Shown: positions 9,495 through 18,930, counted from the stretch's first letter. The stretch is DNA of 64,000 nt from Nocardia pneumoniae NBRC 100136 (GCF_000308755.1 NZ_BAGF01000042.1:48307-112306); one strand, 5' to 3'. Numbers and translations: made by a program. The notes: generated from the sequence alone by a model not told the origin.

Positions 9495-10211
9495 GTGCTC
9501 GGACATTCACATGCGACCAGCGGCGCGTTGGCCTGGTCGGCGGCGGCAGCGGTGCTGCCGGTTACGGTACTGACCTACCCGGCTCTGCAGGATGCGACGG
9601 GGCATCTCGGGACGGTCGATCTGCTGCTGGGCGCGTTTCTCACCGCGGGTGCGGCGCTGCTCCCGGATGCGGACCATCCTGACGGCACGATCGCGCACGC
9701 GTTGGGTCCGATTACGCATACGGCATGCCAGCTCATTTCCTGGATCTCGGGCGGGCATCGCCACGCCACGCATTCTTTCGCGTTCGTCGCGGCCGTCGCA
9801 TTCGGCACCTGGGCAGGCGAGCATTGGCTCGGTCGCTGGTTCACCCTGAGCCTGGTCTTCTTCCTGCTGTCCTTGGCCGTGCGTGCGTTGCATCTGTGCC
9901 CGCCCGGCAACGGCTTCGAGTCCTGGGGGCCGATCGTCGTTCTCGCGACCGGAGGCACCTTCGCGATGGAGCACTGGATCGCCGACAAACCGGTCTGGCT
10001 GCCCTTCGCGGTGGGCTTGGGCGCGTTGGCCCACTTGCTGGGCGACTGTCTCACCGACCGCGGTTGCCGCCTGTTCTGGCCCTTCGACATCCGCGTCAGC
10101 TTCCCGATCATCGATCGAACCGGCAACAAGGTCGAAACCTGGATCGTCTCACCGCTTTTCACACTCGGCACGCTCGCCATCCTGTGGTACACCATCACCC
10201 ACCAGCCCTGA
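9495..10211 (+). CDS. DUF457/YdjM-like membrane-bound metal-dependent hydrolase
   Basis: A 238-residue protein starting at GTG. Hydrophobic helices alternate with conserved polar motifs: LLPDADHPDG (about residues 56-65), GGHRHATHS (about 86-94) and HLLGDCLTDRG (about 182-192). These His/Asp clusters are the presumed metal ligands of the YdjM/DUF457 family, inner-membrane proteins of uncertain function whose E. coli member is SOS-induced. The gene is flanked on both sides by AT-rich segments with inverted repeats (9135-9190 and 10305-10380), which is unusual for this window. Confidence 0.88.
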   Translation: MLGHSHATSGALAWSAAAAVLPVTVLTYPALQDATGHLGTVDLLLGAFLTAGAALLPDADHPDGTIAHALGPITHTACQLISWISGGHRHATHSFAFVAAVAFGTWAGEHWLGRWFTLSLVFFLLSLAVRALHLCPPGNGFESWGPIVVLATGGTFAMEHWIADKPVWLPFAVGLGALAHLLGDCLTDRGCRLFWPFDIRVSFPIIDRTGNKVETWIVSPLFTLGTLAILWYTITHQP

Positions 10212-10304
10212 CGAACAACACCTGAAACCCGCGTCCGCCGCTATCGGATCCCGGCCGAGGCGATGGCGGCGGGTCAGTCGAAACATTGTTAAATGCGAAT
10301 ATCT

Positions 10305-10380
10305 ACGTAAGCAGATGCTTTGCTGCCTCCACGTTGTCGATCATCGACGTAGGTCCCTTTCGCTTCCTTCCTGCTTACGT
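10305..10380. repeat. 10-bp inverted repeat upstream of the SMP-30-like gene
   Basis: ACGTAAGCAG (10305-10314) is repeated as its exact complement CTGCTTACGT (10371-10380). The left part, TCTACGTAAGCAGATGCTTTGC, resembles TTTACGTATCCAAATGTTTTGC at the right arm of the island at 9135-9190. The site lies 75 bases before the start at 10455, so it may be an operator. Confidence 0.5.
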
Positions 10381-10454
10381 CGACCAAACCCCGCCCTCCC
10401 CTGCTGGCGTCGTTTTCCCGGAGAACTCCGCACTCCCCCGGCTACCCTGATCGC

Positions 10455-11453
10455 ATGCTTGCCTCGACAATGCGGCCACAGCGCTGGACGCCGCCTCCCG
10501 CTCCGGCTCGCGCCCGTCAAACCCGCAGCGTTCCTCCCCTTCCGGAGGTCAGAAGGATCGAGCTGCCCGGAGCGGGCCCCGAGGACGTGGTGCGCTCCCC
10601 CGGCGGCAGGATCCTCGCGGGCACCGACGATGGCGCGATTCTCAGCATCGATCCGGCGACCGGCGATGTGCGCGAGCTGGCGAACACCGGCGGCCGTCCG
10701 CTGGGTCTGCACGCCGATGCCGATGGTCGGGTGCTGATCTGCGATTTCGAGCGCGGACTGCTGGAGTTGGATACCGAAGGCACGCTGACGGTGCTGGTCG
10801 ACGAGGTCGACGGTGAGCGTCTCCGGTTCGCCAGTAACGTCGTTCGCGATACTGACGGCACGATCTACTTCTCGTCGTCGTCCCGCCGGTATTCCCTGGC
10901 CGAGTACATGGGCGACATCCTGGAGCACTCCGGCACGGGCCGCCTGTTCCGCCGCGATTCCTCGGGCTCGGTGGAGACGCTGATCGACGACCTTCAGTTC
11001 GCCAACGGCGTCGTCGTCGCGCCCGACCGTTCCTGCGTGCTGGTGGCTGAGACCGGCGGCTACCGGGTGACTCGCTACTGGCTGACCGGCCCGAAGGCGG
11101 GAACGTGGGACCGGCTGATCGAGAACCTGCCCGGATTCCCGGACAATATGGGTCTCGGCAGCGACGGCTTGGTCTGGATCACGCTGCCTTCACCGCGGAA
11201 TCCATTGTTGGACCGTCTTCTTCCGTTGCCTGGCATTCTGCGGCGCATCGTGTGGACGCTGCCGGAGTGGGTGCAGCCGAAGCCCGCGCGAACGGTGTGG
11301 GTGATGGCGGTCGATTTCGACGGCAAGGTCGTGCACGATCTGCAAGTCGAAGGAACGAACTACTCGATGGTGACCGGTGTGGTCGAGCAGGACGGCGTGC
11401 TGTATCTGGGTAGCCTCACCGAGTCGGCGGTGGCCGTGTCCCGGGTACCGTAG
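10455..11453 (+). CDS. SMP-30/gluconolactonase/strictosidine-synthase-like beta-propeller
   Basis: A 332-residue protein with the repeating blade pattern of six-bladed propellers. FANGVVVAPD near residue 182 and VAETGGYRVTRYWLTGP just after it are the segments characteristic of the strictosidine-synthase-like/SMP-30 superfamily, and GFPDNMGLGSDGLVWI follows. Known members are calcium-dependent lactonases or esterases; the substrate here is unknown. No signal peptide is evident: the first 35 residues are Arg/Pro-rich and could be partly non-coding, so a later start is possible. A strong terminator follows at 11463-11487. Confidence 0.88.
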   Translation: MLASTMRPQRWTPPPAPARARQTRSVPPLPEVRRIELPGAGPEDVVRSPGGRILAGTDDGAILSIDPATGDVRELANTGGRPLGLHADADGRVLICDFERGLLELDTEGTLTVLVDEVDGERLRFASNVVRDTDGTIYFSSSSRRYSLAEYMGDILEHSGTGRLFRRDSSGSVETLIDDLQFANGVVVAPDRSCVLVAETGGYRVTRYWLTGPKAGTWDRLIENLPGFPDNMGLGSDGLVWITLPSPRNPLLDRLLPLPGILRRIVWTLPEWVQPKPARTVWVMAVDFDGKVVHDLQVEGTNYSMVTGVVEQDGVLYLGSLTESAVAVSRVP

Positions 11454-11462
11454 CGACGGTGC

Positions 11463-11487
11463 GCCGAGCGCCTCGCCGGCGCTCGGC
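11463..11487. terminator. Bidirectional hairpin terminator
   Basis: GCCGAGCGCC and GGCGCTCGGC form a perfect 10-bp stem with the loop TCGCC. It lies between two convergent genes, 10 bases after the SMP-30-like stop, so it probably ends both transcripts. There is no U-tract, as is common in actinobacteria. Confidence 0.7.
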
Positions 11488-11544
11488 TCCGGCATGCGCG
11501 ATGCGCGCTGTGTTCATGATCGCTCGCTGCGCTCGCTCATGGCG

Positions 11545-12636
11545 CTAGAGCAGATCTTCGGGGTCGGCGTCGGCTTCGAGACGGACATCGGCGGCGAACC
11601 GGGATTCGGGGTCGTCACCGTCGGTGTGGGCGGCGTAGAGCAGCAGGCAGCCGCGGATGCCGTCGAGGAGGTCCTCCAGGAGGTCGAGTGCGGGACGCGC
11701 TGGGTCGAGGCGGCTGATGCGGAAGCTGGTGAGCATCGCCTCCCGTGTGTCGGCGTCCACGCCGAACCGGTGTGCCTGCGCTTCGATGTCGGCTACCCGG
11801 GCGACGAGGCTCCACGGCGCGGGGACGCGGCCTTCGTGCACGGCCATGGCTTCGGCGATCAGGTCGAGGACGACCTCGGTGGGCGTGTCGCCCGCGGCGA
11901 GTCGTTCGAGGACGAGGGTGGGGGTTTCGACCTGGAGTGCTTCGATCTCGTCGGCTTCGGCGACGACATCGGTGGTGGGTACGTTCGCGGCCTCGCCGGC
12001 GACCTCGGCCGCGGCGTACAGCCAGTGTGCGGCGGCGACGGACGCGGAAGCCGGGTCGAGTTCGGTGAACAGTTCGATGGTGCCGAGCGGGTCGGCGCGC
12101 AGGAGGGCGTCGGCGGCGTGGACTTGGGCCGGGGACACGTCCGGGCGGGACAGTTCGACGGCTTGGCGGGCTCGGCCGGAGAGGTCGCCGCGTTCGGCGG
12201 ATTCGATGGCTTCCTGTTCCGCGCGTACTTCGGCGATGAGGGTGTCGCGCAGGGCGTCGTCGTCGATGTCGTGCAGGGTGCGTCCGATGCGGTGGGCGGA
12301 TTCGACGACTCCGCTGTAGGAGACGACGAGGCCTTCGTCGGTGGGCAGGTTGGGGCTGCGGAGTCCTGCTTCGACTTCTTTGAAGTTTCTGCGTTCATCG
12401 GCGCGCCGCCATGCTTCGCTGTTGGGGACGTCCGGGTCGCCGGCGGCGCTGGCCGGGTGGGTGTAGGTGCGCCACTGGAACCGCGACAGGGTGGTCAGGT
12501 TCGACGCCAGATCGGTTGCCTGGTCGGTGGTCACCTGCGGGGGCAGTGTGGCGACCGTGTGGGCGAGGTCGCCTCGTCCGGTCGCCCAGATGGCGACGAG
12601 GGCGGTGCGGTCGGCATCGAATGCGTATCTGGTCAC
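11545..12636 (-). CDS. Conserved hypothetical protein, about 363 aa, mostly helical
   Basis: I do not recognise a domain. The frame extends to 12963, but the first 109 codons there give an Arg/Pro/Thr-rich shadow-like sequence; ordinary protein composition begins at a GTG at 12636. GAGG directly precedes that GTG, which is poor spacing, so the start is uncertain. The product is acidic, rich in Ala and Glu, and predicted helical throughout, without membrane segments or signal peptide. The plus-strand frame over the same region (11377-13041) is Gly/Val-rich and is a mirror of this gene. Confidence 0.7.
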   Translation of the reverse strand: MTRYAFDADRTALVAIWATGRGDLAHTVATLPPQVTTDQATDLASNLTTLSRFQWRTYTHPASAAGDPDVPNSEAWRRADERRNFKEVEAGLRSPNLPTDEGLVVSYSGVVESAHRIGRTLHDIDDDALRDTLIAEVRAEQEAIESAERGDLSGRARQAVELSRPDVSPAQVHAADALLRADPLGTIELFTELDPASASVAAAHWLYAAAEVAGEAANVPTTDVVAEADEIEALQVETPTLVLERLAAGDTPTEVVLDLIAEAMAVHEGRVPAPWSLVARVADIEAQAHRFGVDADTREAMLTSFRISRLDPARPALDLLEDLLDGIRGCLLLYAAHTDGDDPESRFAADVRLEADADPEDLL

Positions 12637-12980
12637 CTCGGCAAGTCTGGTCGATCGGCGGCGGATGTGCGCGGTCAATTGGTGCGCTCGCGGGGTGGCA
12701 TGCGGCGTTTCGCCCGAACGCGCGGGGTGGATGGGGGCGGCGGCGAGGGTGAGAGCAACCGTGGGGCAGCGGATACGGTGGCGTCGGCCGGTGGTGGTGT
12801 GTGCGGTTCCGCATCGCGACGAGGTGTCGAGTCGGCGCACCGCAGGGTTGGGGTGGCTGTTGCGGGGCGTGTGTGGTGTCGGCACGGCGGTGTCGAGCGC
12901 GGGGATCGTGTCGGTTTCGCGACCGGCGACACGCGGATGCTTGCCCCAGAGCTCAGCAATCATCCAGTTACGCTACGGCG

Positions 12981-14306
12981 ATGCGTACACGCAGTTCCCG
13001 TCACGGGTTGGCCGCGCTGTCCACCGCGGCGGCGATGCTGATGGTGTCCGGCGTTTCCGCTGCTCAGCCGCCTCGGGAGGTAGTGCCGTTCGAGGCGGAT
13101 TTTTTGTGGGGTGTGGCGTCGTCGGGCTTTCAGTCCGAAGGTCATGCGCCGGACAGCAACTGGTCGCGCTACATCGCGTCGGGCGCGACGGCAGACCCGT
13201 ACCGCGATTCGGTGGACTTCACGCGCCGCTACATCGGCGATATCGATCTGGCGGCGCGGCTGGGGGTGCGGGTTTACCGGGTGGGTATCGAGTGGGCGCG
13301 GTTGCAGCCCACGCCGGATACCTGGGACGAGGCGGCGTTCGGTTTCTACGACAATGTGATCGCCCGGATCCTGGCTGCGGGCATGCGGCCGATGCTGACC
13401 TTGGATCACTGGGTGTATCCGGGGTGGGCGTTGGATCGTGGCGGGTGGCGCAGTCCGGGGATGGTCGAGGACTGGCTGGCGAATATGCGCAAGGTGGTGC
13501 AGCGGTATGCCTCGCGCGATCCGCTGTGGGTGACGTTCAACGAGCCTGCCGCGTATGTCGGGACCGAGTTGCGCACGGGTGGGATCAGCGTGGAGGAGGG
13601 GCCTGCGATGGTGGATCGGATCGCGCAGGCGCACAACGAGATCTATGACGTCATCCATCGGTACCGGCCGGACGCGATGGTGACCAGCAATCTGGGCTAT
13701 GTCGCTGGTGCGGAGGTGGAGGTCAATCAGCCGATCGTCGATCGGATCGCGGCGAAGTTGGACTTCATCGGGGTGGATTACTATTTCGCTCCGCTGCCGC
13801 AGACGGGTGAGTCGGCGCAGGGTGGTTCGGCGGGCGAGGTCCCGATGTGGGAGTTGCCGGTGCATCCGGAGGGGGTGTACTACGCGTTGCGGCATTACGC
13901 GCGTCAGTTTCCGGATCGTCCGTTGTATGTCGTGGAGAACGGTCTTCCCACGGAGAACGGGGAGGTCCGCCCGGACGGCTATACCCGTGCGGATCATCTG
14001 CGGGACACGGTGTATTGGTTGCAACGGGCGAAGGCCGACGGGATGAACGTGATCGGCTACAACTATTGGAGTCTGACCGACAACTACGAGTGGGGTTCCT
14101 ACGCGCCGCGGTTCGGGCTCTACACGGTCGATGTCCTGGCCGATCCGACGTTGGCGCGGCGACCGACCGACGCGGTCGATGTGTACACCCGGTTGATTCG
14201 CCAGGGTGGTGTGGCGCCGAACTATCGGCCGACGCGCGCTCCGGTCCCCTGCCCGGAAATCGACGCGGCGGACGTCTGCGCCGGGGAGGGACTTGCCGAG
14301 GGGTGA
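12981..14306 (+). CDS. Secreted glycoside hydrolase family 1 (beta-glucosidase-like)
   Basis: A 441-residue protein from the ATG at 12981. Residues 1-28 are a classical signal peptide ending in VSAAQ, so the enzyme is exported. The GH1 fold is supported by the acid/base Glu188 in TFNEP, the nucleophile Glu319 in YVVENG and the substrate-binding SLTDNYEWG stretch at about 364-372. It should hydrolyse beta-glycosides outside the membrane; exported GH1 enzymes are less common than cytoplasmic ones. A longer frame upstream is Cys/Arg-rich and not coding. The starts of this gene and of the divergent hypothetical protein are about 345 bases apart. Confidence 0.93.
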   Translation: MRTRSSRHGLAALSTAAAMLMVSGVSAAQPPREVVPFEADFLWGVASSGFQSEGHAPDSNWSRYIASGATADPYRDSVDFTRRYIGDIDLAARLGVRVYRVGIEWARLQPTPDTWDEAAFGFYDNVIARILAAGMRPMLTLDHWVYPGWALDRGGWRSPGMVEDWLANMRKVVQRYASRDPLWVTFNEPAAYVGTELRTGGISVEEGPAMVDRIAQAHNEIYDVIHRYRPDAMVTSNLGYVAGAEVEVNQPIVDRIAAKLDFIGVDYYFAPLPQTGESAQGGSAGEVPMWELPVHPEGVYYALRHYARQFPDRPLYVVENGLPTENGEVRPDGYTRADHLRDTVYWLQRAKADGMNVIGYNYWSLTDNYEWGSYAPRFGLYTVDVLADPTLARRPTDAVDVYTRLIRQGGVAPNYRPTRAPVPCPEIDAADVCAGEGLAEG

Positions 14307-14392
14307 TGCGGCCCCGCTTCCATGGGGGCGTGGGGTGAGGGGGTTCCGGTAACGTCGGCGGGAGTATGTGTCGCGTTCCGGAAGGGTGATCC

Positions 14393-15214
14393 ATGACGTC
14401 CGACAGTCACCTGCCGCTCGGCCTCAGGTATCCGGAGGCCTCGTTCTCGGAGTACCTGCGCCGGTATGCGCCGCAACTGCTGCCCGACCCGGGTGCCGGT
14501 GGTGGGGGCGACGCGGAGATCGCGCCGCACGGGACGACGATCGTCGCGGTCAGTTATCGCGGTGGTGTGCTGCTGGCCGGTGACCGCAGGGGCACGATGG
14601 CGCACATGGTGGCGACGCGCGATATGCGGAAGGTCGTCATCACCGATACCTATTCGGCGGCCGGTTTCGCGGGCACGGTGGGGATGGCGTTGGAGATGAT
14701 CAGGTTGTTCGCGGTCGAGCTCGAGCACTACGAGAAGATCGAAGGAGCGTCGCTGACGTTCGACGGCAAGGCCACGAAGTTGTCGGCGATGGTGCGCGCC
14801 AATCTGCCTGCGGCGCTGCAGGATATGGCGGTGATTCCGCTGCTGGTCGGCTATGACACGGACATCGATCCGGAGCGGGCGGGGCGGATCGTGTCGTATG
14901 ACGCGGTGGGGGGACATTATGAGGAGCGTTTCGGCTTTACCGCGGTGGGTTCGGGGTCGGTGTTCGCGAAGTCGTCGTTGAAGAAGACCTACCGCCGCGA
15001 CGTCGAGGAGCAGCAGGCGCTGCGGATGGCGGTGGAGGCGCTGTTCGACGCTGCCGAGGACGATACCGCGACGGGTGGCCCGGATTTGCTGCGCGACATC
15101 TATCCCACCGCGGTCGTGGTCGATGCGGAGGGGGCGGTCGAGGTCGCGTCCGAGCGTCTCGCGGAGATCGCCCGCGCGGTGGTGGATTCCCGCGCGGCGG
15201 CGGAGCGGCACTGA
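14393..15214 (+). CDS. prcB: 20S proteasome beta subunit (stand-alone copy)
   Basis: A 273-residue Ntn-hydrolase. The propeptide ends at HG-TT (residues 46-49), so cleavage would expose Thr48 as the catalytic nucleophile. [20 protein letters not shown], and [14 protein letters not shown] are all present, so the active-site Asp, Lys and Ser appear intact. In actinobacteria prcB normally lies in a pup-prcB-prcA operon; here neither pup, prcA nor a ring ATPase gene is adjacent. This is therefore either a second, specialised beta subunit or a relocated copy. It would need an alpha ring made elsewhere. The gene begins 86 bases after the GH1 gene on the same strand. Confidence 0.93.
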   Translation: MTSDSHLPLGLRYPEASFSEYLRRYAPQLLPDPGAGGGGDAEIAPHGTTIVAVSYRGGVLLAGDRRGTMAHMVATRDMRKVVITDTYSAAGFAGTVGMALEMIRLFAVELEHYEKIEGASLTFDGKATKLSAMVRANLPAALQDMAVIPLLVGYDTDIDPERAGRIVSYDAVGGHYEERFGFTAVGSGSVFAKSSLKKTYRRDVEEQQALRMAVEALFDAAEDDTATGGPDLLRDIYPTAVVVDAEGAVEVASERLAEIARAVVDSRAAAERH

Positions 15215-15669
15215 GCGGCGCGGTTCTCGGTGGCTGCTGTCGCCGTGAAACGGTCGCTCGGAGGGTCTTCTCGGCACCGGGAATTGTGATCGAAGTCCCA
15301 GCCGCGGCTTGTTAAGCCTGTCACAGTAATTTCGTTCGGCGGTGCTCGGCGGCGCTTCGAAGCGCCGGAAATTCATCGGCCGGAAGCCGGTTCGGGCGAC
15401 AAAAGTCGAGATCTCGCCGTTCGGGAAATGTTACCGGCGGGTTGGATCACATCCGCTGCTCACATCGCTGGGAGCTGCGACAACGCGTGGGAGATCGATC
15501 ACGCTTGCTCCCTTTCAGCAGGCCGCTTACGGTGATTTCGTCGATGGCCGATGGCGCCCATTCGAATTCATCTCATCGAGAAGTTGCGATATTTCCTACC
15601 CTCGGGGCAATTTGTGTGTTAACGCCCTGGGCGGCAGGGGAATTCACGTAACCCGGCGAAACTGGAGCA
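15215..15669. other. Intergenic region after prcB
   Basis: No gene is supported in these 455 bases. The frame at 15342-15917 has atypical composition and runs into the next real gene. An 18-bp perfect palindrome, CGGCGCTTCGAAGCGCCG, lies at 15350-15367 and may act as a terminator or protein site. Confidence 0.6.
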
Positions 15670-16611
15670 ATGGTTCAACCAACCCCCTGGCAAGTGTCCG
15701 AAGCGCGATACCGCCGCAGCCGCGGCGCCGATCACCCGGCAGGCGGCGAGACACGACGACGGGGGCGGGCTCTTCGATCGAACTGGGGCTTTCTGTGTGC
15801 CGCCGTCGCGAGTGCGGTCGGCTTCGTCCTGCTGTTCCAACCGTGGATCGTGGCGTCCGGAGCCGATGGAACGGTCAGCTCCAACGCGTTCGGCCGGATC
15901 GACGGGTTCACCGATGACTTCGACCCGTGGTCGGTTTCGAAGCTGCGTGAGGTGAATGTCGTCGGTGGGTGGGGCTTGGTGACGAGCGCCGCGATGGTCA
16001 TGACCGTGGTCGCGGTCCTGGCGCATGCGCGGCTGCGCACCAAGGCGCTGGCCTGCCTGGTGATGGGTTCCAGTGCCACCGTGGCGGTTCTGGTGCTCAT
16101 CACGCTGATGTACCTCGATGGCAAGGGCGCCGAATTGCGCATCCTGATCGATCAGGGCGAGGGCTTCAGCTCGGGGCTGCTGCGGATCCTCGAGGGCAAG
16201 GAGGCGACCGCGCCGGGGGCGGACGGGCGCCGGATCAGCAGTGCCGATTTGACTCCGGTGGCCCTGGCCGCGGGCGTGCTGACGTCGGGCGCCGCGGTGG
16301 CCGCGCTCGCCCAAGGTACCCGCCGCTACGGCATCAGCCCGATGCAGGCGTTGTGGCGGTATGCCACTCCGGAGCCCGAAGCACCGGCGCAACCGGTGAC
16401 CGTCGCTACGGAGCCGGTGGTCGTAGCCGCGGAGGCGCAGACGGCCGCGCAGCCCACCGCACCGAAGAGCGAGCGGGTGCTGTGGGATGAACTGGTGTTC
16501 GACGATGATTTGGTCGCGAATGTGACCTGGGTTCGGAATCCGGCGAACCCGCTGGAAAGCGGCAGTTCCAAGCTCCATTCGCACAGCCCTGAGCCGGTAC
16601 TCACCCGCTAG
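15670..16611 (+). CDS. Hypothetical membrane protein, 313 aa
   Basis: I do not recognise a family. A basic N-terminus of about 40 residues is followed by four hydrophobic helices (roughly residues 40-62, 98-118, 124-146 and 195-215), with an extracytoplasmic loop between the first two. The C-terminal hundred residues are acidic and Ala/Pro-rich, likely a cytoplasmic tail. The layout resembles the many Nocardia and Mycobacterium membrane proteins of unknown function. A strong hairpin terminator follows 12 bases after the stop. Confidence 0.8.
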   Translation: MVQPTPWQVSEARYRRSRGADHPAGGETRRRGRALRSNWGFLCAAVASAVGFVLLFQPWIVASGADGTVSSNAFGRIDGFTDDFDPWSVSKLREVNVVGGWGLVTSAAMVMTVVAVLAHARLRTKALACLVMGSSATVAVLVLITLMYLDGKGAELRILIDQGEGFSSGLLRILEGKEATAPGADGRRISSADLTPVALAAGVLTSGAAVAALAQGTRRYGISPMQALWRYATPEPEAPAQPVTVATEPVVVAAEAQTAAQPTAPKSERVLWDELVFDDDLVANVTWVRNPANPLESGSSKLHSHSPEPVLTR

Positions 16612-16623
16612 CTGCGTGATATT

Positions 16624-16657
16624 GCCGCCCCGGTGCCGATTCCGGCGCCGGGGCGGC
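16624..16657 (+). terminator. Strong hairpin terminator
   Basis: GCCGCCCCGG (16624-16633) pairs perfectly with CCGGGGCGGC (16648-16657). The bases between continue the stem with a T-G wobble and GCCG-ATTC-CGGC, giving about 15 paired bases around a 4-base loop. It follows the membrane protein gene by 12 bases. The rest of the gap up to 16989 shows nothing else I can support. Confidence 0.8.
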
Positions 16658-16989
16658 GTTCGTCGCTCACCTCGGTACAGGACCGCGCACGATCGGGTCC
16701 GCGAGTGCTTCGTGGGCCATTCGCTCCCCGTTGTCCGTGGCTGGTGCACGGCGGGTCGCTGCGCCGTCCACACGTTCGATCACCGATCGCCACGGCCAGT
16801 TCGTCGATCTCGACGGTCAAGCGGCGGCAGTGCTCGACCAGTGTCTACGCCAGCCGGGACACCGACCACTCGCGGCCCGGCAATCGAGGTCCCTTTCGAG
16901 GCACCACCGAATGTGCACCAGAGCCGTTGGATTGACAGTCCCCGTGAAATGGGTGGCGCCACTCCAAATCTGCGGCCGAGGATGTTGTG

Positions 16990-18528
16990 ATGGCGAGTGT
17001 GTTGGAGAGGCATGCTGTTTCGCGCGGTGATCGAGTCGAGGTCAGCGCTGCTACCGGAGTGGTGCGGGGCAGCTGGGATGGCGCGGTCGCGGTCTTTCGG
17101 GGGATCCCGTATGCCCAACCTCCGGTCGGGCCTCGGCGCTTCGGTGCGCCGGTCCCGGTTCGAGGGTGGGACGGTGTCCGGGACGCGCTGGAGTTCGGAC
17201 CGTCGGTTCCGCAGCCCGACCATACCGGTGCAGTGATGTCGTCTCTGACGGGCAGCACCGATGACGGTTCCGAGGACTGCCTGACCCTCAACATCTGGAC
17301 GCCGGACCCGGGTGCCACAGGGCTGCCGGTGATGGTGTGGATCCAAGGCGGTACCTATCTGGAAAACCACACTCGCAACCCGCATTACGACGCCGCCGTC
17401 CTCGCCACGGCCGGTGTGGTGGTGGTCAGCATCAACTACCGTGTCGGTGCCGACGGCTTCGCCCGCATCTCCGGTGCTCCGGACAACCGCGGCATCCTCG
17501 ACCAGATCGCAGCACTGCGCTGGGTCCAGGACAACATCGCCGCCTTCGGCGGCGACCCGGCCAACGTCACCGTCTTCGGCCAGTCCGCTGGCGGCGCGTG
17601 CATCGCCGCACTGCTGGTCATGCCGTCGGCGACCGGTCTGTTCCGGCGGGCGATCAGCCAGAGCATGCCCGGCACCTACTTCTCACCTGATCTGGCCACC
17701 GCGGTAGCGGAGAAGATCGCCGAACACCTCGGGGTCCGGGCCACCATCGACGACCTCGCTCGCATGACACCGCGGGCCCTGACCGACGCGACAGCCGCCG
17801 TGATCGCGAGAATGCCGGAGTTGGTCGATACCTGGGGCCCGATGGCCCTTACGCCCACACCGTTCTCCCCCGTCATCGACGGAAACATCCTGCCGTGCAC
17901 GCCGTGGAGTGGGCTCGCCGGCGGTGCCGCACGCGATATCGACCTGCTCGTCGGCCACACCCGCGACGAATTCCGGCTCTACACAACACGACCCGGCAGC
18001 GAACCGACCACATCACAGATCGCCGCCGCATTCGACCATCTCGCTCCGCCCGACGGTGAACAGCGCTACTGCACCGCCTACCCCGAGGCGACACCCACCT
18101 ACCGGTTCGAAGTGCTCAACAGCGACTGGCTGTTTCGGATGCCGAGCCTGCATCTGGCCGACGCTGCGCATACCGGCGGCGGACGCGTCTGGTTCTACGA
18201 ACTGGCCTGGAATTTCAACTCCCAACAGGGCGCCTCACACTGCCTGGACTTCTTGCTCGTCTTCGGCACCCTCGGCCCCAGCGAAGTCGCCGCGCACCCT
18301 CACGCCCGTCCCGACGCCGCAAACGAACTCACCCGCGTTTCCGACCGGATACGCACCGACTGGGCGACCTTCGCCGCCAGCGGCGACCCCGGCTGGGCAC
18401 CCTACAACTCACAAACCCGCACCACCCGCGTCTACGACACCACGGCAACGGACCGGCCATACCCGCAGGAGCCCTCGCGCCGCATCTGGGCTGACCATCA
18501 ATTCGATGCCCTGGAGCTGCCGGCCTGA
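16990..18528 (+). CDS. Type-B carboxylesterase family protein
   Basis: A 512-residue alpha/beta hydrolase; GAGGA lies 7 bases before the ATG at 16990, so I prefer it to the GTG at 16987. The family signatures EDCLTLNIW (residues 95-103) and FGQSAGG with nucleophile Ser199 are clear. The oxyanion-hole motif usually written HGGG is replaced by QGGT at about 119-122, which may alter activity. No signal peptide is seen, so it is probably cytoplasmic. The C-terminal third retains a conserved hydrophobic core but appears shorter than classical esterases (512 against 530-560). Confidence 0.9.
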   Translation: MASVLERHAVSRGDRVEVSAATGVVRGSWDGAVAVFRGIPYAQPPVGPRRFGAPVPVRGWDGVRDALEFGPSVPQPDHTGAVMSSLTGSTDDGSEDCLTLNIWTPDPGATGLPVMVWIQGGTYLENHTRNPHYDAAVLATAGVVVVSINYRVGADGFARISGAPDNRGILDQIAALRWVQDNIAAFGGDPANVTVFGQSAGGACIAALLVMPSATGLFRRAISQSMPGTYFSPDLATAVAEKIAEHLGVRATIDDLARMTPRALTDATAAVIARMPELVDTWGPMALTPTPFSPVIDGNILPCTPWSGLAGGAARDIDLLVGHTRDEFRLYTTRPGSEPTTSQIAAAFDHLAPPDGEQRYCTAYPEATPTYRFEVLNSDWLFRMPSLHLADAAHTGGGRVWFYELAWNFNSQQGASHCLDFLLVFGTLGPSEVAAHPHARPDAANELTRVSDRIRTDWATFAASGDPGWAPYNSQTRTTRVYDTTATDRPYPQEPSRRIWADHQFDALELPA

Positions 18529-18649
18529 AACACACCTCTGCGTCGCCGGCAGCCGAAAGAACCCGCCGTTCGCACAGAGTTGACCATCCGCAGGCCCGCG
18601 CTGGCCGATCCCATCAGCGCGCGATGCGGCCACGGACGGCCCGCAACGC

Positions 18650-18930
18650 TGCAACCGGTCAACAGCCTGGCCGTCGGAGGATCGGGCTTGCCGATGCCGC
18701 GCCGGGCACTCAGCGCCGTGGCCTGGCTCGGGTGGCGTACCGGCATCCAGCCTCTGCATCCGGCTTGGCTCCTCCTCGCCGACCGGACCTGCTTGGTCGA
18801 CACGGCCAACGCGCGGCGCGACCTGGGCTGGACTCCTCGATATGGTGCGGACGACGTCTGTGCCGACCCGGTGGCAGCCCTGGGCGCCGGGGAGGCCGGA
18901 CACAGCGCACCTCTGGCGCCCGGGCGGTCG
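18650..18930 (+). pseudogene. C-terminal remnant of an NAD-dependent epimerase (extended SDR)
   Basis: In the plus frame beginning at 18580, residues about 27-117 read like the last ninety residues of actinobacterial NAD-dependent epimerases: a WRTGIQPLHPAWL segment, then CLVDTANARRDLGWTPRY, where family members have a V/MDTxRARxELGWTP motif, then a short helical tail ending APLAPG. Nothing like the Rossmann core or YxxxK motif is found upstream. I infer a decayed or truncated gene. The rest of 18529-19057 shows no other feature. Confidence 0.5.

Noticed and set aside
11377..13041. Plus-strand frame of 554 codons
   Set aside because: Gly/Val-rich mirror of the minus-strand helical protein.
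15342..15917. Plus-strand frame of 191 codons after prcB
   Set aside because: Atypical composition and runs into the membrane protein gene in a different frame.
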